Part shown: positions 17,506 to 24,185 of the stretch, piece after piece | Layout: each line of letters begins with the position of its first letter | How positions within the stretch are numbered: position 1 is the first letter of the stretch | Source: Actinoplanes lobatus | GTDB taxonomy: Bacteria; Actinomycetota; Actinomycetes; Mycobacteriales; Micromonosporaceae | DNA length: 64,000 nucleotides | NCBI RefSeq assembly: GCF_014205215.1 | Contig: NZ_JACHNC010000001.1 | Location: forward strand, 3,663,001-3,727,000 | Direction of reading: 5' to 3' | Translations under genes and position numbers: made by a program | The notes under the pieces: generated by a model | Told to the model about the DNA's origin: nothing | Database searches by the model: none | Seen by the model: the letters and a program-made list of their open reading frames with translations, nothing else

Positions 17506-18858
17506 GTGGACCGACAGCAGGAGTTCGTGCTTCGCACGCTCGAGGAGCGCGACATCCGTTTCGTCCGGCTCTGGTTCACCGATGTGCTGGGCACGCTGAA
17601 GAGCGTGTCGGTGGCTCCGGCCGAGCTCGAGTCCGCCTTCGAGGAGGGCATCGGCATCGACGGCTCGGCGATCGAGGGCTTCGCCCGGGTCTACGAGTCC
17701 GACATGATCGCCATGCCGGACCCCACCACGTTCCAGGTCTTCCCGTTCGAGGGCGGCTCCAGCGGCGAGAGCGCCCGGATGTTCTGCGACATCCTCATGC
17801 CGGACGGCAGCGCCGCCTGGGCCGACCCGCGCCACGTGCTGCGCCGCGCCCTGGCCAAGGCCGCCGAGAAGGGCTTCACCTTCTACACCCACCCCGAGGT
17901 CGAGTTCTTCCTGATCCAGGACGGGGCGAACGACGGCTCGGTGCCGATCCCGGTGGACAGCGGCGGCTACTTCGACCACACCACCCACGCGGTGGCCCGC
18001 GACTTCCGCCGCCAGGCCGTGCTGGCCCTGGAGCGGATCGGCATCTCGGTCGAGTTCAGCCACCACGAGGTCGCGCCCGGCCAGCAGGAGATCGATCTCC
18101 GGTACGCGGACGCGCTCACCACGGCCGACAACATCATGACGTTCCGGCACGTGGTCAAGGAGGTGGCGCTGTCGCAGGGCGTCAAGGCCACCTTCATGCC
18201 GAAGCCGTACACCGATCAGCCCGGCTCCGGCATGCACACCCACCTGTCGCTGATGGAGGGCGAGCGCAACGCCTTCTTCGACAGCGAGGACCCGCAGCGG
18301 CTGTCCAAGACGGCGCGCGCGTTCATCGCCGGTCTGCTGGTGCACGCCCGGGAGTACACCGCCATCACCAACCAGTGGGTGAACTCCTACAAGCGGCTCT
18401 TCCCGCTCCAGCTGCCGGACCGGATCACCGAGTCCCCGGCGTTCGTGAGCTGGGGTCACCTGAACCGGTCGGCGCTGGTCCGGGTGCCGGCGTTCGGCAA
18501 GCCCAGCTCGGCCCGGGTCGAGGTGCGGTCGATCGACTCCGCCGCGAACCCGTACCTGGCCTTCGCGGTCATGCTCGGCGCCGGCCTCAAGGGCATCGAG
18601 GAGGGGTATGAGCTGCCCCCCGGCGCCGAGGACGACGTCTGGTCGCTGTCGCCGGCCGAGCGCAAGGCCGCCGGGTACGACGCCCTTCCGGAGAACCTGT
18701 CCGAGGCGATCGAGGTGATGGCCGGCTCCGAGCTGGTCGCCGAGGTGCTCGGCGAGCACGTCTTCGACTTCTTTTTGCGTAACAAGCGCCAGGAGTGGGA
18801 GCAGTTCCGCCGCGAGGTCACGCCGTACGAGCGTCAGCGGTACCTGGGCGCCCTCTGA
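17506..18858 (+). CDS. glnA2: Glutamine synthetase, GlnA2 type
   Basis: Glutamine synthetase family, 450 aa. The N-terminus (DRQQEFVLRTLEERDIRFV) and the whole sequence follow the actinobacterial GlnA2 group near nadE and glnE. Metal and substrate motifs are EVEFF, the Glu-containing HHEVAPGQQEID, GSGMHTHLSL and NRSALVRVP. At the place of the adenylylated Tyr of GlnA (DLYDLPPEE) it has DVWSLSPAE, Trp379 instead of Tyr, so control by GlnE at this site is not expected. GTG 17506 was chosen because it lies five bases after AGGGG and matches GlnA2 N-termini; GTG 17500 is the alternative. Its biosynthetic activity is uncertain, since some GlnA2-like proteins act on other amines. Confidence 0.92.
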   Translation: MDRQQEFVLRTLEERDIRFVRLWFTDVLGTLKSVSVAPAELESAFEEGIGIDGSAIEGFARVYESDMIAMPDPTTFQVFPFEGGSSGESARMFCDILMPDGSAAWADPRHVLRRALAKAAEKGFTFYTHPEVEFFLIQDGANDGSVPIPVDSGGYFDHTTHAVARDFRRQAVLALERIGISVEFSHHEVAPGQQEIDLRYADALTTADNIMTFRHVVKEVALSQGVKATFMPKPYTDQPGSGMHTHLSLMEGERNAFFDSEDPQRLSKTARAFIAGLLVHAREYTAITNQWVNSYKRLFPLQLPDRITESPAFVSWGHLNRSALVRVPAFGKPSSARVEVRSIDSAANPYLAFAVMLGAGLKGIEEGYELPPGAEDDVWSLSPAERKAAGYDALPENLSEAIEVMAGSELVAEVLGEHVFDFFLRNKRQEWEQFRREVTPYERQRYLGAL

Positions 18859-18869
18859 GCGTAGGAACG

Positions 18870-18910
18870 AGAGAAGGGCCGGGAGTGTGCGCTCCCGGCC
18901 CTTCTCTGTA
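18870..18910 (+). terminator. Rho-independent terminator of glnA2
   Basis: Perfect 16-bp stem AGAGAAGGGCCGGGAG with complement and a six-base loop, ending CTTCTCTGT. Confidence 0.88.
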
Positions 18911-18915
18911 GGCGC

Positions 18916-18949
18916 CAGACGGTGGCGGTGTCCGAGCCGCCGCCGTCTG
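18916..18949. terminator. Second hairpin downstream of glnA2
   Basis: 13-bp stem CAGACGGTGGCGG / CCGCCGCCGTCTG (one G-U) with an eight-base loop. It may back up the first terminator. Confidence 0.45.
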
Positions 18950-19008
18950 ACTGGTGCAGCCGCCGGGCGCAGGGTGGGGGCGACCCATAACCGGCAACTG
19001 ACCTATAA

Positions 19009-19055
19009 GGCACCCGGTGGACCGCCCGTTCCCCAGATCCGGTCCACCGGGTGCC
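19009..19055 (-). terminator. Terminator of the ECF sigma operon
   Basis: 15-bp perfect stem GGCACCCGGTGGACC with its complement, loop about 17 bases, immediately downstream of the anti-sigma-like gene and followed on the minus strand by TTATAGG. Confidence 0.7.
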
Positions 19056-19058
19056 GGC

Positions 19059-19790
19059 TCATTCGCGGCGTGGCTCCATGCCGCCGCCCTCCATGCCGCC
19101 GCGCATCCTCGGCCGGCTCGGCGGCCTCCGGTCGCCCTCCCACGTGGGGCGGGCGCTGACCGAGCCGCTGGGCCGGATGCCGCAGAACCCCTCCACCCGG
19201 GCACGGTCCTTCTCGCCGGCCTGCCGGACCAGTTCGCGGAAGCGCTCGTCGTCCAGCGCGCGGCGGCGGTTCTCCCGGTCGCGGCCGGTGAACTCGCGGC
19301 AGAGGTCGGCGACCCGGTCCGGGCCGGCGCTCGGCGAACCGGACGACCGGGGGTGGGCCGACGCCGACGGCGTGTACGGCGTGGGCGGCGTGTACGGCGT
19401 GTACGGCGACGCCTTCGGCTCGGGCGCCACACTCGGCGAGACGGATGCCATCGGGGCGCTGACCGGGCCGGGAAGGGCGCCGTTGTTCGCGGCCAGGGCG
19501 ACCCCGCCGACCGTCGCGGTCGTCGCGAACGCGGCCGCCGCCACCTTGACGGTGAGCAGCTTCGACAACGTCGACCAGAAGACCGGGAACCTGCGGGCGC
19601 GCCCGGCGGGGGACGCGGTGGCCACCCGGAACGCCGCCACGGCGGCGGCCTCACCGGCCAGCTCCCGGGCGGTGGCCGGGGCCTTCGCGGCGGCCAGCAC
19701 CCGGTCCAGGGGCAGCCCGGTCCGGTCGCCGCGCAGCAGGCTCTCCGCGGTCGTCCGGTCCATCGGGGTCCACTCCTCGTCGCTGGTCAT
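19059..19790 (-). CDS. Single-pass membrane protein, probable anti-sigma factor partner
   Basis: 243 aa. The N-terminal ~85 residues are cytosolic and helical (SLLRGDRTGLPLDRVLAAAK), then one hydrophobic segment LLTVKVAAAAFATTATVGGVALAA, then an extracytoplasmic tail with a Thr-Pro-Tyr repeat (YTPYTPPTPYTP) and a charged end with two Cys. No zinc-binding HxxxCxxC motif is visible, so it is not a classical ZAS anti-sigma. The start ATG 19790 overlaps the sigma gene stop (ATGA) and has AAGGAG upstream, which ties its synthesis to the sigma factor; this context is the main reason to call it a regulator of that sigma factor. Confidence 0.65.
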   Translation of the reverse strand: MTSDEEWTPMDRTTAESLLRGDRTGLPLDRVLAAAKAPATARELAGEAAAVAAFRVATASPAGRARRFPVFWSTLSKLLTVKVAAAAFATTATVGGVALAANNGALPGPVSAPMASVSPSVAPEPKASPYTPYTPPTPYTPSASAHPRSSGSPSAGPDRVADLCREFTGRDRENRRRALDDERFRELVRQAGEKDRARVEGFCGIRPSGSVSARPTWEGDRRPPSRPRMRGGMEGGGMEPRRE

Positions 19791-20422
19791 CTCATCTCCT
19801 TCAGCGCCGGGGCTGCCGAAGTCGTCACAGCGGGTTTCCGGGAGGGGGATCGGGGTGGTTCGGGTGGGTGTCGTGGGTCCCGCTGGGCGAGCTTGGCGGC
19901 GAGCTGGCGCAGCCCCCGGTACGCGGCGGTCCGGACCGCCCCGGCCCGGCGCCCGAGGATCTGGCCGGTGCTCGTGGCGTCCAGCCCGACGACCACCCGC
20001 AGCATCACCGCCTCGGCCATCTCCGGCGGCAGCGACGCGATCAGGGCCACCGCGTCGTCGGTGGTGACCAGCTCCAGGGCCCGGTCGGCGGTGTCGTCGC
20101 CGGCGCTCATCTCGGCCAGGAACTCGACCGGGACACTGGCCTGCGGCCGGCGTCGCTGGGCCCGCAGCAGATCCATGGCCCGGTGCCGGGCGATCGTCGC
20201 GGTCCAGCCCCGGAACCCGTCCCAGTCGCCGGAGAACTTCCGCAGGTCCCGGGCGATCTGCAACCACGACTCGGAGGCGACGTCCTCGGCGTCGTCGCCG
20301 ACCAGCACCCGGAGGTAGCGCACCAGCGCCGGTTGCTGGGCCCGGTAGAGCCGGCGGAACGCCTCTTCGTCACCGGCCTGCGCCGCGGAGACGACGGCGT
20401 CGAGGTCTTCCGATGCCACCAT
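19787..20422 (-). CDS. ECF-type RNA polymerase sigma factor
   Basis: 211 aa. Region 2 is RRLYRAQQPALVRYLRVLVG followed by DAEDVASESW and the -10 recognition helix WDGFRGWTATIARHRAMDLLR. Region 4 is SLPPEMAEAVMLRVVVGLDATSTGQILGR with the helix-turn-helix AGAVRTAAYRGLRQL; the spacing is normal. The C-terminal ~30 residues are Pro-rich. ATG 20422 was chosen with GGAGG seven bases upstream; the frame continues upstream without support. It forms an operon with the overlapping membrane partner. Stimulus and regulon are unknown. Confidence 0.88.
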   Translation of the reverse strand: MVASEDLDAVVSAAQAGDEEAFRRLYRAQQPALVRYLRVLVGDDAEDVASESWLQIARDLRKFSGDWDGFRGWTATIARHRAMDLLRAQRRRPQASVPVEFLAEMSAGDDTADRALELVTTDDAVALIASLPPEMAEAVMLRVVVGLDATSTGQILGRRAGAVRTAAYRGLRQLAAKLAQRDPRHPPEPPRSPSRKPAVTTSAAPALKEMR

Positions 20423-20589
20423 CCAAAGACCTCCGAGCCTCTCGTCGGCCACACCCCGGCATGCGGCCTCCTCTGGTACAGCGCCCCCTGACCGAAAAAC
20501 GTCACCACCATGATCGATTCGGCCGGTCGACGTGGTAGATCGGCTCCGATACGGTCTGGGTCGACGATTACGGGACAAGGGAGTTTGCC

Positions 20590-21015
20590 GTGCTGGAGGA
20601 ACTGCTCGAGGGTGCTGGGCGCAGCATAGTGTTCGGGCTCATCGGCATCGGGTTGATGGCGGTCGGGTTCGTGTTGATCGATGTGCTCACGCCGGGCAAG
20701 CTGCGCGACCTGATCTGGGTGGAGAAGAACCCGAACGCCGCGCTGCTGCTGGCCTCGAATCAGCTCGGCATCGCCGCCATCGTCTTCACCTCGATCTTCA
20801 CCACCTGGGACTCGTTCGGTGAGGGGCTGGCCTCGACCGCGCTGTTCGGCCTGGTCGGCATCGGCATCATGGGCCTGGCCTTCCTGGTGCTGGACTGGCT
20901 GACCCCGGGCAAGCTGGGCGAGGTCATCTGCACCCAGGAGAAGCACCCGGGGGCGCTGGTCAGCGCCGCGTCGCACTTCGGCGCCGCGGTCATCGTCTGC
21001 GCCTGCATCGCCTGA
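20590..21015 (+). CDS. DUF350-family membrane protein
   Basis: 141 aa with four hydrophobic segments. Two similar halves are visible: LIGIGLMAVGFVLIDVLTPGKL and LVGIGIMGLAFLVLDWLTPGKL, so the protein is an internal duplication. It matches the DUF350 (YjfL) family, function unknown, found with spermidine synthase-like or membrane-stress genes elsewhere. GTG 20590 follows AAGGGAG. It is divergent from the ECF sigma gene (167-base gap). Confidence 0.8.
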   Translation: MLEELLEGAGRSIVFGLIGIGLMAVGFVLIDVLTPGKLRDLIWVEKNPNAALLLASNQLGIAAIVFTSIFTTWDSFGEGLASTALFGLVGIGIMGLAFLVLDWLTPGKLGEVICTQEKHPGALVSAASHFGAAVIVCACIA

Positions 21016-21016
21016 C

Positions 21017-22168
21017 CTAGCCCGCGTTCCGGCCGAAGTCACCGATGGCTTCGGTCATGCCCAGACGACGGATCCGGGGCAGATCCTCCGCGATCGCCCC
21101 GGCCGCCATGATCAGCGGGATCGCGGCCAGCTGCGCCATCGCGACCAGATGGCCGAGCGGTGTCACCGCGAGCACCAGCGCGGCCCCGGCCACCCGGTGC
21201 CACACCCCGGACAGCCGCAGCAGCCGCAGGAAGGCGGCGTGCCCCAGCAGGTAGAGGGCCACGCCGCCGCTCAGCGCGAAGGCCGGCCCCCAGTGCAGCG
21301 GCTCGAACGCGTGCCCCACCGTCTTCTTGATGCCGACCGCCGTGACCACGATGCCGAGCAGCATCGGCACGTGCCCGTAGCCCCAGGCGTTCAGTGCCAG
21401 CCGGGCCCGGCGCAGCGGGTCGGACATGCCGGCCAGCACGTGCTCGGCCCGCTTGTCGTCGCCCGCGAAGTAGCACCACCACAGGTAGTAGGCGATGCCC
21501 AGGGCGAGGACCGCGACCAGGATCGCGCCACCGTCCAGGTGCACCTCCCGGAAGCCCAGCCCGATCGCGATGATCGACTCACCGATCGCGATGATCATGA
21601 CGAGGCTGTGGCGTTCGGCGAAGTGGCCCGCGGAGATCGAGTGCATCTCGGCCGGATGCACGTAACCCGCCGTGATCTGCACCAGCGGCGCGGCGATCCA
21701 GCACAGGTGCCGCCACGGCTCCGGCAGCAGACCACCGGCCAGCACCAGGGCGGCGGCCAGCAGGTTGAGCGGGCCGAGCGTGCGCATCATCCGGACCGCC
21801 GCCGGGCCCGCTTGCAGGAACAGTACCGAGTGGACCACGTTCACCAGCAGGTAGCTGACCCCGAAGATCCAGCCGTACGCCCCGAACGCCTCCGGGATGG
21901 CCAGCGCCATCACCAGGAACCCGGCCATCCCGGCGAGCAGCAGGGTGCGCCGGGTGGTGGTGGTCGGCGCCACCGCGTTGGTGAGCCAGGCATATCCCGA
22001 GTACATCCACCAGACGACGGTCAGGATCAGGGTGGCGTCGATCAGGCCGCGCGGCGACAGATCGTGGGCGAGCGCGTCGGCGAGCTGGGTGACGGTGAAG
22101 ACGAAGACCAGATCGAAGAACAACTCCAGTGTGGACACACGGATGCCGGCGGACTCGCTCGTCGTCAT
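21017..22168 (-). CDS. Low-temperature requirement protein A (LtrA) family membrane protein
   Basis: 383 aa, about ten to eleven membrane segments. The N-terminal signature STLELFFDLVFVFTVTQLA and the central GHFAERHSLVMIIAIGESIIAIG are the hallmark motifs of the LtrA family (first noted in Listeria; molecular role unknown). ATG 22168 was chosen; the upstream part of the frame lies in the divergent promoter. Its stop is one base from the DUF350 gene stop (convergent). It is divergent from the WYL regulator, which might control it. Confidence 0.87.
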   Translation of the reverse strand: MTTSESAGIRVSTLELFFDLVFVFTVTQLADALAHDLSPRGLIDATLILTVVWWMYSGYAWLTNAVAPTTTTRRTLLLAGMAGFLVMALAIPEAFGAYGWIFGVSYLLVNVVHSVLFLQAGPAAVRMMRTLGPLNLLAAALVLAGGLLPEPWRHLCWIAAPLVQITAGYVHPAEMHSISAGHFAERHSLVMIIAIGESIIAIGLGFREVHLDGGAILVAVLALGIAYYLWWCYFAGDDKRAEHVLAGMSDPLRRARLALNAWGYGHVPMLLGIVVTAVGIKKTVGHAFEPLHWGPAFALSGGVALYLLGHAAFLRLLRLSGVWHRVAGAALVLAVTPLGHLVAMAQLAAIPLIMAAGAIAEDLPRIRRLGMTEAIGDFGRNAG

Positions 22169-22226
22169 GCCCGGGGAGCCTAGGCGAGAACCGTTTCTGT
22201 CGTACCCCCGCTCTAGCGTGCGAGGG

Positions 22227-22943
22227 GTGAACCGAACGGATCGGCTGTACGCGCTCGTCGAGGAGCTGCGGGCGGTGGCGCCCCGCCCGCGCAGCGCCCG
22301 CTGGCTGGCGGAGCGCTTCGAGGTGAGCGTGCGCACGGTGGAGCGCGACATCTCGGCCCTCCAGCAGTCCGGCACCCCGGTCTACGCCGAGACCGGCCGC
22401 ACCGGGGGCTACTGCCTGGACCGCTCGCACACGCTGCCCCCGGTCAACCTGACTCCGGAGGAGGCGGTCGCCATGGCCCTCGCCCTGCGCTCGATGGGCG
22501 GGACGCCGTTCCGGCAGCCCGCCGCGAGCGCGCTGCGCAAACTGGTCGCCGCCATGCGCCCGGAGGACGTGGCTGCCGCGCGCGCCCTGGCCGGGCGGAT
22601 CCACCTGGCCGGCGACCCGCCACCGTCCCCGGTGCCACGGCTGGCCGGCCGGGCCGTCGGCGTGGACCGGGTGCTCCGGATCGGCTATTCCGACCGTCAC
22701 GGCGCCGTGACCGAGCGGGAGGTGGAGCCGCTCGGTTACGCGGGCATCGGCGACCGCTGGTATCTGATCGCCTGGTGCCGGCTGCGGGACGCGGTGCGGG
22801 TGTTCCGGCCGGACCGGATCACCACGGCGACACCGACCCGGGAGGTGGTGCGGCACCGGCCGCTCAGCGAGACCGGCCTGGACATCCCGCACCACCTGTC
22901 CCCGTTCAGCCTGACCGGCGATCTCAGCCCGCGGGCGGGGTGA
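22227..22943 (+). CDS. HTH-WYL (YafY/DeoR-like) transcriptional regulator
   Basis: 238 aa. The N-terminal helix-turn-helix (RSARWLAERFEVSVRTVERDI, residues ~24-44) is followed by the wing GTPVYAETGRTGGYCL. The C-terminal half has the WYL domain with RWYLIAWCRLRDAVRVFRPDRI. The family binds DNA and senses nucleic-acid or small ligands. GTG 22227 follows GAGGG closely. It is divergent from LtrA (58 bases) and its 3' end overlaps the VOC gene by 20 bases in convergent orientation, so either neighbour could be its target. Confidence 0.87.
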   Translation: MNRTDRLYALVEELRAVAPRPRSARWLAERFEVSVRTVERDISALQQSGTPVYAETGRTGGYCLDRSHTLPPVNLTPEEAVAMALALRSMGGTPFRQPAASALRKLVAAMRPEDVAAARALAGRIHLAGDPPPSPVPRLAGRAVGVDRVLRIGYSDRHGAVTEREVEPLGYAGIGDRWYLIAWCRLRDAVRVFRPDRITTATPTREVVRHRPLSETGLDIPHHLSPFSLTGDLSPRAG

Positions 22944-23292
22944 AGATCTGGAACTGGTTGCCCGACGGGTCGAGCAGGTGGGCGAGGGTCAGCCCGTCCG
23001 CCGTGGTGCGCTTGACCAGCACCTTGCCGCCGGCCGCCTCGGCCTGCCGGCAGGTGGCCTCGGTGTCGGCCACCACCACCGAGAAGACCGCGTGGTTCGG
23101 GCCCCGGCCCTCGGTGTTCGCGAGTCCGCCCTGGAGGCCGCCCTCACCCGGCGTGGTGATGATCCGGTAGGCGGCGCCGGCCGTCTCGTCGTCGGCGAAC
23201 GCCCATCCGAACAGCTCGCCGTAGAACCGCTCGGCCGCCTCCGGTTGGTCGGTGCCGATCTGGAACCAGCCGATCTGGTTGACCGCTGTCAT
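22924..23292 (-). CDS. VOC-superfamily (glyoxalase/bleomycin-resistance type) protein
   Basis: 122 aa, one vicinal-oxygen-chelate module pair. It starts VNQIGWFQIGTDQPEAAERFYGELFGW, typical of the family, and ends AHLLDPSGNQFQIFTP with the usual metal-ligand or structural position. The function may be small-molecule binding or resistance. ATG 23292 follows GAGGGAG. It overlaps the WYL regulator tail to tail. Confidence 0.85.
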   Translation of the reverse strand: MTAVNQIGWFQIGTDQPEAAERFYGELFGWAFADDETAGAAYRIITTPGEGGLQGGLANTEGRGPNHAVFSVVVADTEATCRQAEAAGGKVLVKRTTADGLTLAHLLDPSGNQFQIFTPPAG

Positions 23293-23399
23293 GGTTTTCT
23301 CCCTCGGAACTCGTTGTCGGAACCAGGGACCACTCTGGTGGAGCGTCACGACAGCGTCCTGTCGGTGTTTCCGCGGGCGGCAACGGTTAGCCTCGACGG

Positions 23400-24185
23400 G
23401 TGGCCACCGCACTAGTCATCGAGAACGACCCCAGTGACGACCCCCGGCGCCTCGGCGACTGGCTGACCGAAGCCGGCCTGGAGCTGACCGTGCTCCGGCC
23501 GCACGCCGGTGACCGGCTTCCCGAGACGCTCGACGGCTATCTCGCCCTGATCGTGCTGGGCGGCGAGCAGAACGCGTATTCGTCGGCCGACGGCACCCCC
23601 GGCGCCCCATGGTTCCCGGCCCTGGAGGGGCTGCTGCGCAAGGCGGTCCGGCACCGGGTGCCGACCCTCGGCGTGTGCCTCGGCGGGCAGTTGCTGGCCA
23701 TCGCGCACGGCGGCCACGTCGAGCGCGGCACGGCCGGGCCGGAGATCGGTCCCGGGCTGGTCGGCAAGCGCGACGCCGCCGACAAGGACCCGCTGTTCAA
23801 GTGGGTGCCGCTGCTGCCCGACGTGACCCAGTGGCACCGTGACGAGATCACCGAGCTGCCGCTGAACGCGACCCTGCTGGCCGCCTCCTCCCGCTACCCG
23901 CACCAGGCGTTCCGGATCGGCGACCGGGCCTGGGGTCTCCAGTTCCACATCGAGTGCGACGCCGACATGATCGCCGACTGGGTGCGCGACGACAGCGACA
24001 CCCTGGCCGAGCTCGGCTACGACCCGGAGGCCGTGGTGCTGGCCACCGCCGCGTCGCTCGCCGACGTGGAGGAGGTGTGGCAGCCGTTCGCGGTCCGCTT
24101 CGCCTCCCTGGCGCTCGGCACCCTGCCCGACGCCGACATCCCGAACCAGGTCGTCGGCCGGACCCTGCCACTGCTGGGGCAGTGA
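23400..24185 (+). CDS. Class I glutamine amidotransferase-like protein
   Basis: 261 aa, single GATase1 domain related to GuaA N-terminal or YfeJ-like proteins. The nucleophile elbow GVCLGGQ (about residue 97) and the catalytic His-Glu pair in LQFHIE (about residue 183) are present, so it should release ammonia from glutamine or cleave a gamma-glutamyl bond. There is no synthetase domain. Its TGA shares a base with the glnE ATG, so it is translationally coupled to the regulator of glutamine synthetase. That pairing suggests a link to glutamine level, but the substrate is unknown. Confidence 0.85.
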   Translation: MATALVIENDPSDDPRRLGDWLTEAGLELTVLRPHAGDRLPETLDGYLALIVLGGEQNAYSSADGTPGAPWFPALEGLLRKAVRHRVPTLGVCLGGQLLAIAHGGHVERGTAGPEIGPGLVGKRDAADKDPLFKWVPLLPDVTQWHRDEITELPLNATLLAASSRYPHQAFRIGDRAWGLQFHIECDADMIADWVRDDSDTLAELGYDPEAVVLATAASLADVEEVWQPFAVRFASLALGTLPDADIPNQVVGRTLPLLGQ

